Positions 9,013 to 17,159 of a stretch of DNA of 64,000 bases are shown here, one piece after another. The number at the start of each line of letters is the position of its first letter. The first letter of the stretch is position 1. Location of the stretch: contig JAIXZY010000079.1 in the NCBI GenBank assembly GCA_027489355.1, positions 1 through 64,000 on the forward strand, read 5' to 3'. The notes beneath the pieces were generated by a model. It had not been told where the DNA came from. It saw only the letters and a program-made list of their open reading frames with translations, and ran no database searches. Origin of the DNA: Paracoccaceae bacterium. GTDB taxonomy: Bacteria > Pseudomonadota > Alphaproteobacteria > Rhodobacterales > Rhodobacteraceae. Position numbers and translations under genes: made by a program.

Positions 9013-10545
9013 ATGCCCCAGACCGCCCCCCGCCGCGTCGCGATCCTTGGCCTGATGCTGGAGAGCAACCGCTTTGCCCCCGTCATCACCGAGGAAGACT
9101 ATCTCAAACGCGTCTATCTGGCGGGGGAAGAGATCCTTGAGGATCTCTATTGCCCCGACCCGAAGCTGCCCACCGAAATCCGCGGCTTCCGGGCCGAGAT
9201 GGACAGCCGCGACGACTGGACCCCGGTGCCGATCCTCGTCGGGCTGGTCGAGGCGGGCGGACCGCTCGACCACGCCTTCTTCGAAACCGCGATGCAGGAG
9301 ATCCGCAGCCGCCTGACGGCTGCGTTGCCCGTGGATGCGGTCTACATCTCGAACCACGGGGCGATGATCACCACGGCCAACACCGACCCCGACGGCGAGA
9401 TCTTCGCGGCCGTGCGCAAGATCGTCGGGCCGGATGTGCCGGTTGTCGCGACCCTGGACCTGCATGGCAACGTTTCCGAGCGGATGGTTGAAAGCGCGGA
9501 TGCCATCGTCGCCTACCAGACCAACCCGCATGTCGACATGCTGGAACGCGGGCGCGATGCCGCCTCGATCCTGCATGAACTTTTCGCCGGCATGAAACCC
9601 GAGGTTGCCTTCCTGCGCCTGCCCGTGGTGCCGCCGACCGTCACGCTTCTGACCGAGGCTGGGCCCTATGCCGACATCATGAACTTCGGCCAGTCGCAGC
9701 TGGACGACAAGGTGATCAACGTCTCGATCCTGGGCGGATTTGCCTACAGTGACACGCCGAAGAACGGGCTGGCGATCATCGTCACCTCGCGGGTCCGCGA
9801 CGGCAGCGCGCGGCGGGCGGCGAACCGGATCGCGCGCTTCGCCTGGAACCAGCACAGGCGCTTCGTGCCGAAGCTGACCGGACTGGACGACACGGTGAAG
9901 CGGGTGCTGGAGGTCGGCGCCGACCCGACGCTTCCCGCGGTGATCCTGGCCGATGTGTCGGACAATCCGGGCGGTGGCGGCAACGGCAACACGATGTGGA
10001 TTCTCGAAGCCTTGCACAAGGCGGGCGCGACCGGAGTGATCGTGGGGGTGATCAACGACCCCGCGCTGGCGCAAGAAGCGGCAACCCTGGGGCAGGGCGC
10101 CCGCTTCCGTGCCGTGTTCAACCGGGTGCCGCCCGATGACTTCTCGCGCCGGTTCGAGGCGGACGCCCGCGTGGCAGCGATCCGCGACGGCGATTGTGTC
10201 GGCCGTCGCGGCTTTTATGCCGGGCGGCGGATGAACCTGGGCCTATCGGCGCTTCTCGACCTGGGCGGTATTCAGGTGGTGGTGATCTCGATCCGCACGC
10301 AGTGCGCCGATCCGATCTTCCTTGAAATGATGGGGCTCGACATCGGCAAGGCCCGGGCTGTGGTGGTCAAGTCCCGCGGCCATTTCCGCGCGGGCTTCGA
10401 TGAATTCTTCCAGCCGGACCAGGTGATCGAGGTCGACGTGCCCGGCCTGACCTCGCCCGTCCTGACCCGCTTCGATTTCCGCTCGATGCCGCGCCCGGTC
10501 TTTCCGATCGACGAGGTGGTCGACTGGACCCCGCCGCAGGACTGA
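9013..10545 (+). CDS. M81-family (MlrC-like) metallohydrolase
   Basis: A 510-residue M81/MlrC-family protein. The N-terminal DUF1485 domain carries the zinc-site motifs DLHGNVSERM and a later NPHVDM, and the MlrC C-terminal domain follows with DVSDNPGGGGNGNT. The founding member, microcystinase C, cleaves small peptides; most relatives are uncharacterised and lie beside transporters and amino-acid enzymes, as here. The start at 9013 (MPQTAPRRVAILGLMLESN) is chosen by family fit. It is transcribed alone, away from the aldehyde dehydrogenase, and ends at a bidirectional-looking hairpin. Hydrolysis of an amide or peptide-like substrate is plausible. Confidence 0.85.
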   Translation: MPQTAPRRVAILGLMLESNRFAPVITEEDYLKRVYLAGEEILEDLYCPDPKLPTEIRGFRAEMDSRDDWTPVPILVGLVEAGGPLDHAFFETAMQEIRSRLTAALPVDAVYISNHGAMITTANTDPDGEIFAAVRKIVGPDVPVVATLDLHGNVSERMVESADAIVAYQTNPHVDMLERGRDAASILHELFAGMKPEVAFLRLPVVPPTVTLLTEAGPYADIMNFGQSQLDDKVINVSILGGFAYSDTPKNGLAIIVTSRVRDGSARRAANRIARFAWNQHRRFVPKLTGLDDTVKRVLEVGADPTLPAVILADVSDNPGGGGNGNTMWILEALHKAGATGVIVGVINDPALAQEAATLGQGARFRAVFNRVPPDDFSRRFEADARVAAIRDGDCVGRRGFYAGRRMNLGLSALLDLGGIQVVVISIRTQCADPIFLEMMGLDIGKARAVVVKSRGHFRAGFDEFFQPDQVIEVDVPGLTSPVLTRFDFRSMPRPVFPIDEVVDWTPPQD

Positions 10546-10559
10546 TTCAACGGAAAGAA

Positions 10560-10589
10560 CCCCGCCTCCGCAGGGGAGACGGGGCTTTT
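10560..10589. terminator. Hairpin between convergent M81 and cyclodeaminase genes
   Basis: CCCCG-C-CTCC (10560-10569) pairs with GGAG-A-CGGGG (10575-10584) with one mismatch and is followed by CTTTTC. It follows the M81 stop by 15 bases and faces the end of the gene at 10633, so it probably ends the M81 transcript. Confidence 0.6.
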
Positions 10590-10632
10590 CCGTCCCCGCG
10601 CGCGGGAGGAACGACGCGCCGGACAGAGTGGC

Positions 10633-11601
10633 TCAGTAGTCGACCTCGGTTCCCAGCGCCTTTTCCCTTGCCCGCCGGACCGCCAGGTCGGCAACGACCA
10701 GATCCTGCAGCGCGACGCCGGTGCCGTCGAAGATCGTGATCTCCGCGTCCGACTGCCGGCCCTGCGCCATCCCCGCAAGCACTTCGCCCAGTGGGGTCAG
10801 GTCGGCTTGAGTGATCAGGCCCGCGGCAAAGGCGTGCTGGCAATCGCCGATGCTGACCGCCTGCGCCGCCTCGTCCACGAAGACGCGGGCCGCCGCCAAC
10901 AGGGCGGGGTCCAGTTCCTGCTTGCCCCTGGTGTCCGCGCCCATCGCGCTGATGTGGGTGCCGGGGCGAATCCAGTCGCGCATCAGGATCGGCCGCTGCG
11001 AGGGGGTGACGGTCACGATGATTTCGGCTGCACGGGCGACGGCCTCGGCGGTGGCTTCGGCCACGCAGTCGATGCCCATATCGCGCAGCGCCCGGGCAAA
11101 GCGGGCGCTGCTGTCGGGGTTCATGTCCCAGGCGTGGACCTTGTCGATCCGCCGCACCGACATCGTGGCGCGCAACTGGTGCATCGACTGGCCTCCAGTG
11201 CCGATGATGCCCAGGACCGAGGCATCCTTGCGCGCCAGCGCCCGTGTCGCCAGCGCCGAGGCCGCTCCGGTGCGGATGCCGGTCAGGTAGTTCGCGCTGA
11301 CCAGCGCCGCGGCGCGGCCGGTGTCGGGGTCGAAGAGCAGGGTCGAGGACTGGTGGTTGGTCAGTCCCCGGCCCAGGTTGTGCGGCCAGTAGCCGCCTGC
11401 CTTAAGTCCCAGGAAAGGCACGGAAACATCGCCTCCGGCCTTCACGCCGTAGACCGCGTCGGCGTGGCCCACGACCTCGCGCACCACCGGATAATTCCGC
11501 GCCTCGCCGCGTGCCATGGCGGTGAAGGTCGCGGCGACCGCCTCGATGGCGTCTTCCACGCCGACAAGCTTCTGCGCGAGGTGTTCAGAGATGATCAGCA
11601 T
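10633..11601 (-). CDS. Ornithine cyclodeaminase / mu-crystallin-family protein
   Basis: A 322-residue protein of the ornithine cyclodeaminase family. The Rossmann motif is GIIGTGGQS, and typical blocks include TGIRTGAASALAT and HISAMGADTRGKQEL. Family members include ornithine cyclodeaminase, alanine dehydrogenase, ketimine reductases and the iminosuccinate reductase of the beta-hydroxyaspartate cycle, so the reaction cannot be fixed; an NAD(P)H-linked imine/amino-acid interconversion is most likely. It is the last gene of a leftward three-gene operon and begins 10 bases after the preceding SDR stop. Confidence 0.85.
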   Translation of the reverse strand: MLIISEHLAQKLVGVEDAIEAVAATFTAMARGEARNYPVVREVVGHADAVYGVKAGGDVSVPFLGLKAGGYWPHNLGRGLTNHQSSTLLFDPDTGRAAALVSANYLTGIRTGAASALATRALARKDASVLGIIGTGGQSMHQLRATMSVRRIDKVHAWDMNPDSSARFARALRDMGIDCVAEATAEAVARAAEIIVTVTPSQRPILMRDWIRPGTHISAMGADTRGKQELDPALLAAARVFVDEAAQAVSIGDCQHAFAAGLITQADLTPLGEVLAGMAQGRQSDAEITIFDGTGVALQDLVVADLAVRRAREKALGTEVDY

Positions 11602-11611
11602 GGCCGCCTTC

Positions 11612-12409
11612 CTATTGCGATTCCAGGATGAATTCGCCGATCATGACGTTCATCCCGGCCAGAAGCCCGCCATCCACCGGCAGGGCGACGCCGGTGATGT
11701 AGCTCGCCTCGGCCGAGCCCAGGAACGCGACCGCCTTGGCGATGTCCTCGGGCTCGGCCACGCGGCCCAGCGGATACCAGCGGGCAAGCTTTTCAAAGAC
11801 CTGCGGGTCCTTCTCCTGCCGGATCTTCCAGGTGATGTTGTCGGTGCGGACCGACCCCGGCAAAACCGCGTTGCAGCGGATGCCGTGGCGACCGTATTCC
11901 GAGGCGACCGATTGCGTCAGGTTGATCAGCGCGGCCTTCGCGGCGCTATAGGCCGGGTTGCCAAAGTAGCGCACCCCGTTGACCGAGGAGATGTTGACCA
12001 CCGCCCCGCCGCCCCGCGCCTGCATCCGCGGCAGGACCGCGCGCAGGCAGTGGTAGGTGCCGTTCAGGTTGACGTCGATCTCCTTGTGCCAGGTCTCAAG
12101 CCCGATCCCGGCCAGGTCGCCCGCCTCGGTGAAAGCGGCGTTGTTGACCAGAAGCGTCAGCGGGCCAAGCGCCGCCTCGCAGGCGTCCAGCGCCGCCGTG
12201 AGCGCAGCCATGTCTGTGATGTCCGCCCTGGCTGGAAAGGCGGTGCCGCCCGCGTCGCGGATCAGTCGGGCCGTCGCCTCGGCGCCCTGCGCATCAAGGT
12301 CAAGCACCGCCACCGCAGCGCCCTCCCGCGCCAGGTGCAGGGCAATCGCGCGCCCGATGCCATGCGCGGCGCCGGTCAACAGGGCGGTGGTCGTGTCATG
12401 TCTGGGCAA
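11612..12409 (-). CDS. SDR-family NAD(P)-dependent oxidoreductase
   Basis: A 265-residue classical SDR. The cofactor motif GAAHGIGRA is at about 13-21, NNAAF follows, the catalytic region has ISSVNG and then YSAAKAALI (YxxxK), and the C-terminus has ALPVDGGLLAG. It is the middle gene of the leftward operon with the unrecognised TIM-barrel-like protein and the cyclodeaminase-family protein. It is a different subtype from the SDR at 5413, so the pathway probably has two separate alcohol/ketone steps. Confidence 0.88.
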   Translation of the reverse strand: MPRHDTTTALLTGAAHGIGRAIALHLAREGAAVAVLDLDAQGAEATARLIRDAGGTAFPARADITDMAALTAALDACEAALGPLTLLVNNAAFTEAGDLAGIGLETWHKEIDVNLNGTYHCLRAVLPRMQARGGGAVVNISSVNGVRYFGNPAYSAAKAALINLTQSVASEYGRHGIRCNAVLPGSVRTDNITWKIRQEKDPQVFEKLARWYPLGRVAEPEDIAKAVAFLGSAEASYITGVALPVDGGLLAGMNVMIGEFILESQ

Positions 12410-12430
12410 GGTGTCCTCCGGTCGGTTCTG

Positions 12431-13570
12431 TCACAGGGCGCGGGCGATCCAGTCCAGCGACTGAAGCCGCATGTGCCCGTAATTGTAGAAGGAAATCCGG
12501 TCCGCCCCGGCGTCCCGCGCCGCCCTGACGCAGGCGGCAAGCTCGTCGGCGCCGGTTACATGCGGCCAGGTGGGGCGCAGGATGAAGCCAAGCGCGGCGT
12601 TTTCGCCCACCGTGGCGCGCACCTCGGCGATGTCGGCGGCAATGGCTTCAATTCCGCGCTGGTAGGCCGTCACGTCCAGCCGGTCGGCCGTGCGGCTCAG
12701 GGCGGCAAGATCGCTGCCTTCGCGCCAGCACAGGTTGTTCGGGGTCTGGACCGACGGGATGACCGAAAGCCCGGTTTCGCGCGGCAGGGCGTCGCGGATC
12801 TCGGCGATCAGGCTGGTCACGGTTTGAGCCCGCATGTCCTGCCATGCTGCCCAGTCCGGGTCTGCCTGTGGGTCGGGCAGGGGGGCGCTGCCATCGGCCA
12901 GGAAGGTGTCCAGATCCTGCCGCGCCCGGTCCGCCAGCGCCGCGCCGTCCAGCCCGGCCTCGCGGGCCCGGACCAGGCAGGCGGGGCAGAAACAACTGCC
13001 CAGCAGCGTCTCGGCCGCCGGGGGCAGGTCCACCAGCTCGAACTCGTGGTGATGCCCGTGGCGATAGGTCTGAAAGCCCGGCGTCTCGATCGCCACCTCG
13101 CGCACGCCCGGCTGCGCGGCGGTGTCCAGGCAGAGAGCCGTCAGATAGCGCCGGACCTCGGGCTGCGAAGGGCAGAGCGCGTTCACAAGCACGTCGCCGA
13201 AGGGCGTCTGGCATGCCAGGTCGGGATGCGCCGCTCCCAGCCGGGAATTGTGCAGGCCCACGGTCCAGGCGGTCACCTGAAGGTCCGGCGCGTGGCGCGC
13301 AAGTTCGGCAAGTGCGTCATGTTCCACGACCATCCGCGCCGCCTGCGGTTGCAGCAGGCCATAGCGCGCGGGGTCCGGGCGGAAATAGACGGTGCCGTCT
13401 TCGGGGAAGATCACCCGTCCGCGCGGGCTGTGCGGGCGCAGGAATTTCCCGGCGTGATAGGCGGTGGCCAGAGAGACCCAGTTCAGCCCTGCACCCCGCA
13501 ACCGGGCCGCGACCTTGGGAGTGCCTTCATCCTGCAGGTCCCAGGGGTAGACGAACATGCCGCGCAGCAT
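12431..13570 (-). CDS. Unrecognised protein, probable TIM-barrel hydrolase-like fold
   Basis: A 379-residue protein with no confident family. It opens MLRGMFVYPWDLQDEG and has alternating strand/helix stretches that look like a TIM barrel, including VTAWTVGLHN, VREVAIETPGF, GLSVIPSVQ and DRISFYNYGHM. A Cys-rich SCFCPACLVRAREAG lies near the middle, of a kind seen in some sugar-hydrolase-like barrels. There is no signal peptide. It is first in a leftward operon with an SDR and a cyclodeaminase-family gene, so it probably acts in the cytoplasm on the imported compound. Reading it as a glycosidase-like protein is a weak inference. Confidence 0.7.
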   Translation of the reverse strand: MLRGMFVYPWDLQDEGTPKVAARLRGAGLNWVSLATAYHAGKFLRPHSPRGRVIFPEDGTVYFRPDPARYGLLQPQAARMVVEHDALAELARHAPDLQVTAWTVGLHNSRLGAAHPDLACQTPFGDVLVNALCPSQPEVRRYLTALCLDTAAQPGVREVAIETPGFQTYRHGHHHEFELVDLPPAAETLLGSCFCPACLVRAREAGLDGAALADRARQDLDTFLADGSAPLPDPQADPDWAAWQDMRAQTVTSLIAEIRDALPRETGLSVIPSVQTPNNLCWREGSDLAALSRTADRLDVTAYQRGIEAIAADIAEVRATVGENAALGFILRPTWPHVTGADELAACVRAARDAGADRISFYNYGHMRLQSLDWIARAL

Positions 13571-13654
13571 CGGTGGCCTCCATCGCGCGCAGGGCTAAAA
13601 AGGCGCAAGGCCCCACTTCCTGATCCGAAGCTACCGCTGGCGTGGGAGGGCGGC

Positions 13655-13680
13655 CAATGCCATGCGGGCATGGCGGCATT
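13655..13680. promoter_or_regulatory. GCCATGC-GG-GCATGGC perfect dyad in the divergent promoter region
   Basis: Perfect 7-base arms at 13659-13665 and 13668-13674 are separated by GG. The right arm is part of GCATGGCGG (13668-13676). The left flank CAATGCCATGCGGG (13655-13668) recurs as CAATGCTATGCAGG at 14794-14807, ahead of the ABC operon. It lies between the genes starting at 13570 (leftward) and 13821 (rightward) and is the best operator candidate of the cluster. Confidence 0.45.
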
Positions 13681-13820
13681 CGGGAAACGCATTCGCCTTG
13701 CGGGCCGGGTGCGGGCTAAGCAAGACTTGTGCATCGCTCGCCGCCGATGCCGGACGGCCGGGGAACGCCCGGCAATGCTGGCTTGAGCGATGCGCAATTG
13801 ATCCAGGGGAGATGCGCAGC

Positions 13821-14702
13821 ATGAAGAACATCGTCGTCACCGGGGGCAGCGGCAAGGCAGGCCGTGCAGTCTGCCGTCACCTGGTCGAGCGCGGCTATAC
13901 CGTGCTGAACGTGGACATGACGGCCTCGCCCGATCCGGTCTGCCCGCTGCTGAAGGTGGACCTGACCGATTTCGGCCAGGTGATGGACGCGATGCAATGG
14001 ACCGGCGGCAAGGACCATCCCTTCCGCCAGTTCCGCACCCCGGACGCTGTCGTCCACCTGGCCGCGATCCCGGTGCCCGATACCACGCCCGAGCAACTGA
14101 CCTTCCGCACCAACATCGTCTCGACGTACAACGTCTTCGACGCGGCGCTTCGCGCAGGCGTGCGGCGGATCGTCTGGGCCTCGTCCGAGACGACGCTGGG
14201 CCTGCCGTTCAGTCCGGCGAACCCGCCCGCCTATGCCCCGGTCGACGAAGATCACCCGATGCGTCCCGAAAGCGCCTATTCCCTGTCGAAGGATCTGTCC
14301 GAGGAGATGGCCCGCCAGATGGCGCGCTGGAACCCGGGCACGACCTTCATCGGCCTTCGCCTGTCCAACGTGATGGAGCCGCAGGACTATGCCCGGTTTG
14401 CCGGCTGGCAGGAGACCCCGCGCTTCCGCGAATGGAACCTCTGGGGCTACATCGACGCCCGCGACTCCGCCCAGGCGGTGCGCCGGTCGCTGCATGTCGA
14501 CATGGAAGGGGCGGACCATTTCATCATCGCCAACGGCAACACCGTGATGACCCGCGACAGCGCCGACCTTATGGCCGAAGTCTACCCGGGGGTCGAACTG
14601 CGCGGCAACGTGACGGGGCGCGCAACGCTTCTGTCCATCGACAAGGCGCGAAAGGTTCTGGGCTACGCGCCCGAACATGACTGGCCGGGTCCGAAGGGCT
14701 GA
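13821..14702 (+). CDS. NAD-dependent epimerase/dehydratase-family oxidoreductase
   Basis: A 293-residue extended-SDR protein. It has the NAD motif GGSGKAGRAV, a VVHLAAIP block, WASSETTLGLP in the position of the catalytic Ser/Thr, and YSLSKDL as YxxxK. The overall shape recalls UDP-hexose 4-epimerases and hexuronate dehydrogenases, but the substrate is not evident. ATG 13821 is chosen because the GGGGAG site at 13806-13811 abuts an alternative ATG at 13812. A strong terminator hairpin follows, so it is transcribed separately from the ABC operon. Confidence 0.85.
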   Translation: MKNIVVTGGSGKAGRAVCRHLVERGYTVLNVDMTASPDPVCPLLKVDLTDFGQVMDAMQWTGGKDHPFRQFRTPDAVVHLAAIPVPDTTPEQLTFRTNIVSTYNVFDAALRAGVRRIVWASSETTLGLPFSPANPPAYAPVDEDHPMRPESAYSLSKDLSEEMARQMARWNPGTTFIGLRLSNVMEPQDYARFAGWQETPRFREWNLWGYIDARDSAQAVRRSLHVDMEGADHFIIANGNTVMTRDSADLMAEVYPGVELRGNVTGRATLLSIDKARKVLGYAPEHDWPGPKG

Positions 14703-14727
14703 ACCTTTTCGCTTTATGGCGAATGCC

Positions 14728-14761
14728 GGGGCGCCCTGCTGCATGGCAGGGCGCCCCTTCT
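14728..14761 (+). terminator. Strong rho-independent terminator
   Basis: Twelve-base perfect arms GGGGCGCCCTGC (14728-14739) and GCAGGGCGCCCC (14746-14757) with a six-base loop, followed by TTCT. It lies 25 bases after the dehydrogenase stop and separates that gene from the ABC operon. Confidence 0.85.
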
Positions 14762-14793
14762 CCGTTCTGGGAACCCGCTTATGCGTTGCCCTT

Positions 14794-14807
14794 CAATGCT
14801 ATGCAGG
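14794..14807 (+). promoter_or_regulatory. Motif CAATGCTATGCAGG shared with the 13655 dyad
   Basis: Twelve of fourteen bases match 13655-13668. It lies about 140 bases before the first ABC gene, in the only untranslated region ahead of that operon, so it may be a second binding site for the same regulator. Confidence 0.3.
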
Positions 14808-14944
14808 GCCAACATACCCCCATGCGTTTATTCAATTTCAGTTGCGTCATTTTGGGCTTCACAGTGGGTCCATCAAGAACGGCCGCCAGATGCCGCATCG
14901 GAACACCACTGCAGATCCGTAACACCAACAGGAGACTCCTCCAC

Positions 14945-16168
14945 ATGACCCATCCCTTCCGGACGTCGACGGCGATCCTGGCCCTCAGCCTTGGCATGGC
15001 GGGCCTGGCTTCGGCCGAAACCGTCGTCGATTTCACCGTCGCCGAGTACAGCTCGAAGACCGGCCCCTATTTCCAGGAGGTCGCCGACGCCTTCCAGGCC
15101 GAGAACCCCGACATCAAGATCAACATCGAAGTCGTTCCGTGGGACACGCTTCTGCAGCGCCTGACCACCGACGTCGCCGGGGGCAGCGCGCCCGACATCT
15201 CGATCATCGGCACCCGCTGGCTGCTGGACTTCGCCTCGCAGGGCGTGGCCGAGCCGATCGACGGCTACCTGACGCCTGAATTCAAGGGCACGTTCATCGA
15301 CACCTTCATGGCGCCCGGCGTCATCGACGGCAAGATCATGGGCCTTCCGGTCGCGGCCTCGGCTCGGGCGATGATGATCAACAAGGACCTGTACGACAAG
15401 GCCGGGGCTACCCCGCCCAAGACCTGGGACGAGCTTTACGAAGCCTCGAAGAAGATCGCCACGCTGCCGGAAACCTTCGCCTTCGGCCTGCAGGGCAAGG
15501 AAATCGAGACCGACGCCTATTTCTACTACGCGCTCTGGACCCACGGGGGCGACATTCTCAAGGCCGACGGCACCAGCGGGCTGGACAGCCCCGAGGCGCT
15601 TGAGGCGGCGACCCTCTACAAGAAGATGATCGACGAAGGCCTGACCCAGCCCTCGCCCACGAACTACACCCGCGAGGATGTGTTCAACCTGTTCAAGCAG
15701 GGCAAGGTCGGCACGATCTTCACCTTCCCGATGCTGATCCCGCAGATCAAGGCCGAGGCGCCGGACCTGAAGTACCAGATCCTGCCCTTCCCGGAAGGCA
15801 AGTCGAAGGCGACCTACGGCGTCACCGACACGCTGATGATGTTCGCGGACTCGGATGCCAAGGAAGCCGCGTGGAAGTTCATCGAGTTCGCCTACAAGGA
15901 CGAATGGCGCGAGAAGTTCGACATGGGCGAAGGCTTCCTTCCGGTGACGAAGAACGTGGCGGCGCTGCCCTACTTCACCGAAGACCCGGACGTGGCCGGC
16001 TTCGCGGCGGGCTTGCCCTACGCCAAGTTCGCCCCCACCATCGCGAACTGGGAAGAGATCGCCGATGTGACCGTTCGTACCCTTCAGCAGATCTATCTGG
16101 GCGAGGTTACCGCCGAAGAAGGTCTGAAGTCGGCCGCGGGCGAGATCAACAAGATCCGCGGTCTTTGA
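14945..16168 (+). CDS. ABC transporter substrate-binding protein (sugar type, family 1)
   Basis: A 407-residue extracellular solute-binding protein. Residues 1-24 form a Sec signal peptide (ALSLGMAGLASA, cleaved before ETVV). The mature protein has the family-1 pattern: FQAENPDIKINIEVVPW, GGSAPDISIIG and GLPVAASARAMMINKDLYDKAG. These proteins mostly bind oligosaccharides, glycosides or polyols in the periplasm. The start at 14945 follows an AGGAGACTCC site. It heads a four-gene importer operon. Its neighbours suggest an amino- or amide-containing ligand, but the binding pocket cannot be judged from sequence. Confidence 0.93.
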   Translation: MTHPFRTSTAILALSLGMAGLASAETVVDFTVAEYSSKTGPYFQEVADAFQAENPDIKINIEVVPWDTLLQRLTTDVAGGSAPDISIIGTRWLLDFASQGVAEPIDGYLTPEFKGTFIDTFMAPGVIDGKIMGLPVAASARAMMINKDLYDKAGATPPKTWDELYEASKKIATLPETFAFGLQGKEIETDAYFYYALWTHGGDILKADGTSGLDSPEALEAATLYKKMIDEGLTQPSPTNYTREDVFNLFKQGKVGTIFTFPMLIPQIKAEAPDLKYQILPFPEGKSKATYGVTDTLMMFADSDAKEAAWKFIEFAYKDEWREKFDMGEGFLPVTKNVAALPYFTEDPDVAGFAAGLPYAKFAPTIANWEEIADVTVRTLQQIYLGEVTAEEGLKSAAGEINKIRGL

Positions 16169-16178
16169 TCCCGACGCA

Positions 16179-16207
16179 GAAGAGAGCGGCCGCGCGCCGC
16201 TCTCTTC
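16179..16207 (+). promoter_or_regulatory. Intercistronic hairpin after the binding-protein gene
   Basis: Perfect 12-base arms GAAGAGAGCGGC (16179-16190) and GCCGCTCTCTTC (16196-16207) with a five-base loop. It sits 10 bases after the binding-protein stop and before the first permease gene, without a T-run. Such hairpins commonly protect the upstream mRNA and let the binding protein be made in excess of the membrane subunits. Confidence 0.7.
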
Positions 16208-16255
16208 GATTTGACGGCGAAGTTGCGCCCAGTGGAATGCCGGGCCGGGGGAACG

Positions 16256-17158
16256 ATGGCTAACCGCATCCAGAAATCCGTGCCTTTGATGATGATCCTG
16301 CCGGGTCTTGCCCTGGCGGTTGCGATCATCGGCTATCCGATTTTCGACCTGGCCTGGACCTCGTTGCAGGATGTCAGCCGCTTCGGAAAGCTGACCGGGT
16401 TCAACGGCGGCGAGAACTACGCCGAGGTCTTCGGCGACCCGCTGTTCTGGGAATCGCTCTGGCGGACCGGAATCTGGACGCTGGCCGTCGTGCTGGGGAC
16501 GCTGGCGATCTCGATGCCGGTGGCGATGATCCTGAACGACGATTTCTACGGCCGGGGCCTGGCGCGGGTGATCATCATGCTGCCCTGGGCCATCTCGCTG
16601 ACCATGACGGCCGTGGTCTGGCGCTGGGCGCTGAACGGGCGCGCGGGCCTTTTGAACGCAACGCTGATGAACGCGGGCATCATCGACCAGCCAATTGAAT
16701 GGCTCGCCACCGCTTCGACCGCCTTCGTCGTCGAGATTTTGGTGGGCATCCTGGTCTCGATCCCGTTCACCACGACGATCCTGCTGGGCGGGCTGTCGTC
16801 CATGCCGCAGGACGCTTACGAGGCCGCCGTGGTGGACGGTGCCTCGGGTTGGCACCAGTTCCGCTACATCACGCTGCCGCTGATGAAGCCTTTCATCAAC
16901 ATCGCCATCGTGTTGAACGTGATCTACGTCTTCAACTCGCTGCCGATCATCTGGGTGATGACCGAAGGCGGGCCGGCCAATGGCACCGACATCCTGGTCA
17001 CTTACCTGTACAAGCTCGCCTTCCGCTTCGGCCAGCTGGGCAAGGCCTCGGCGATCTCGCTGATCATGTTCTTCGTCCTTTTGGCATTCACCATGCTGTA
17101 TGTCGCCCTGGTCAGCCGCAACGACCGCGACGATGCCGCGCCGGAAGAGGAGGTCTGA
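16256..17158 (+). CDS. ABC sugar transporter permease, MalF-type
   Basis: A 300-residue inner-membrane permease with about six transmembrane helices, the first at [19 protein letters not shown]. The EAA loop [14 protein letters not shown] at about residues 200-213 contacts the ATPase. The start at 16256 (MANRIQKSV) lies behind a GGGGGAA site and removes a short non-conserved extension. It pairs with the permease at 17160, whose start follows the stop by one base, to form the heterodimeric channel. Confidence 0.92.
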   Translation: MANRIQKSVPLMMILPGLALAVAIIGYPIFDLAWTSLQDVSRFGKLTGFNGGENYAEVFGDPLFWESLWRTGIWTLAVVLGTLAISMPVAMILNDDFYGRGLARVIIMLPWAISLTMTAVVWRWALNGRAGLLNATLMNAGIIDQPIEWLATASTAFVVEILVGILVSIPFTTTILLGGLSSMPQDAYEAAVVDGASGWHQFRYITLPLMKPFINIAIVLNVIYVFNSLPIIWVMTEGGPANGTDILVTYLYKLAFRFGQLGKASAISLIMFFVLLAFTMLYVALVSRNDRDDAAPEEEV

Positions 17159-17159
17159 C

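Noticed and set aside
2061-11601. A complete beta-hydroxyaspartate cycle operon
   Set aside because: DSD1-family and cyclodeaminase-family genes are present, but the aminotransferase and the beta-hydroxyaspartate dehydratase of that pathway are not in the window and the gene order differs.
11516-13786. A 756-codon plus-strand open frame opposite the cyclodeaminase-family, SDR and TIM-barrel-like genes
   Set aside because: A high-GC shadow; the three minus-strand genes have clear domains and operon spacing.
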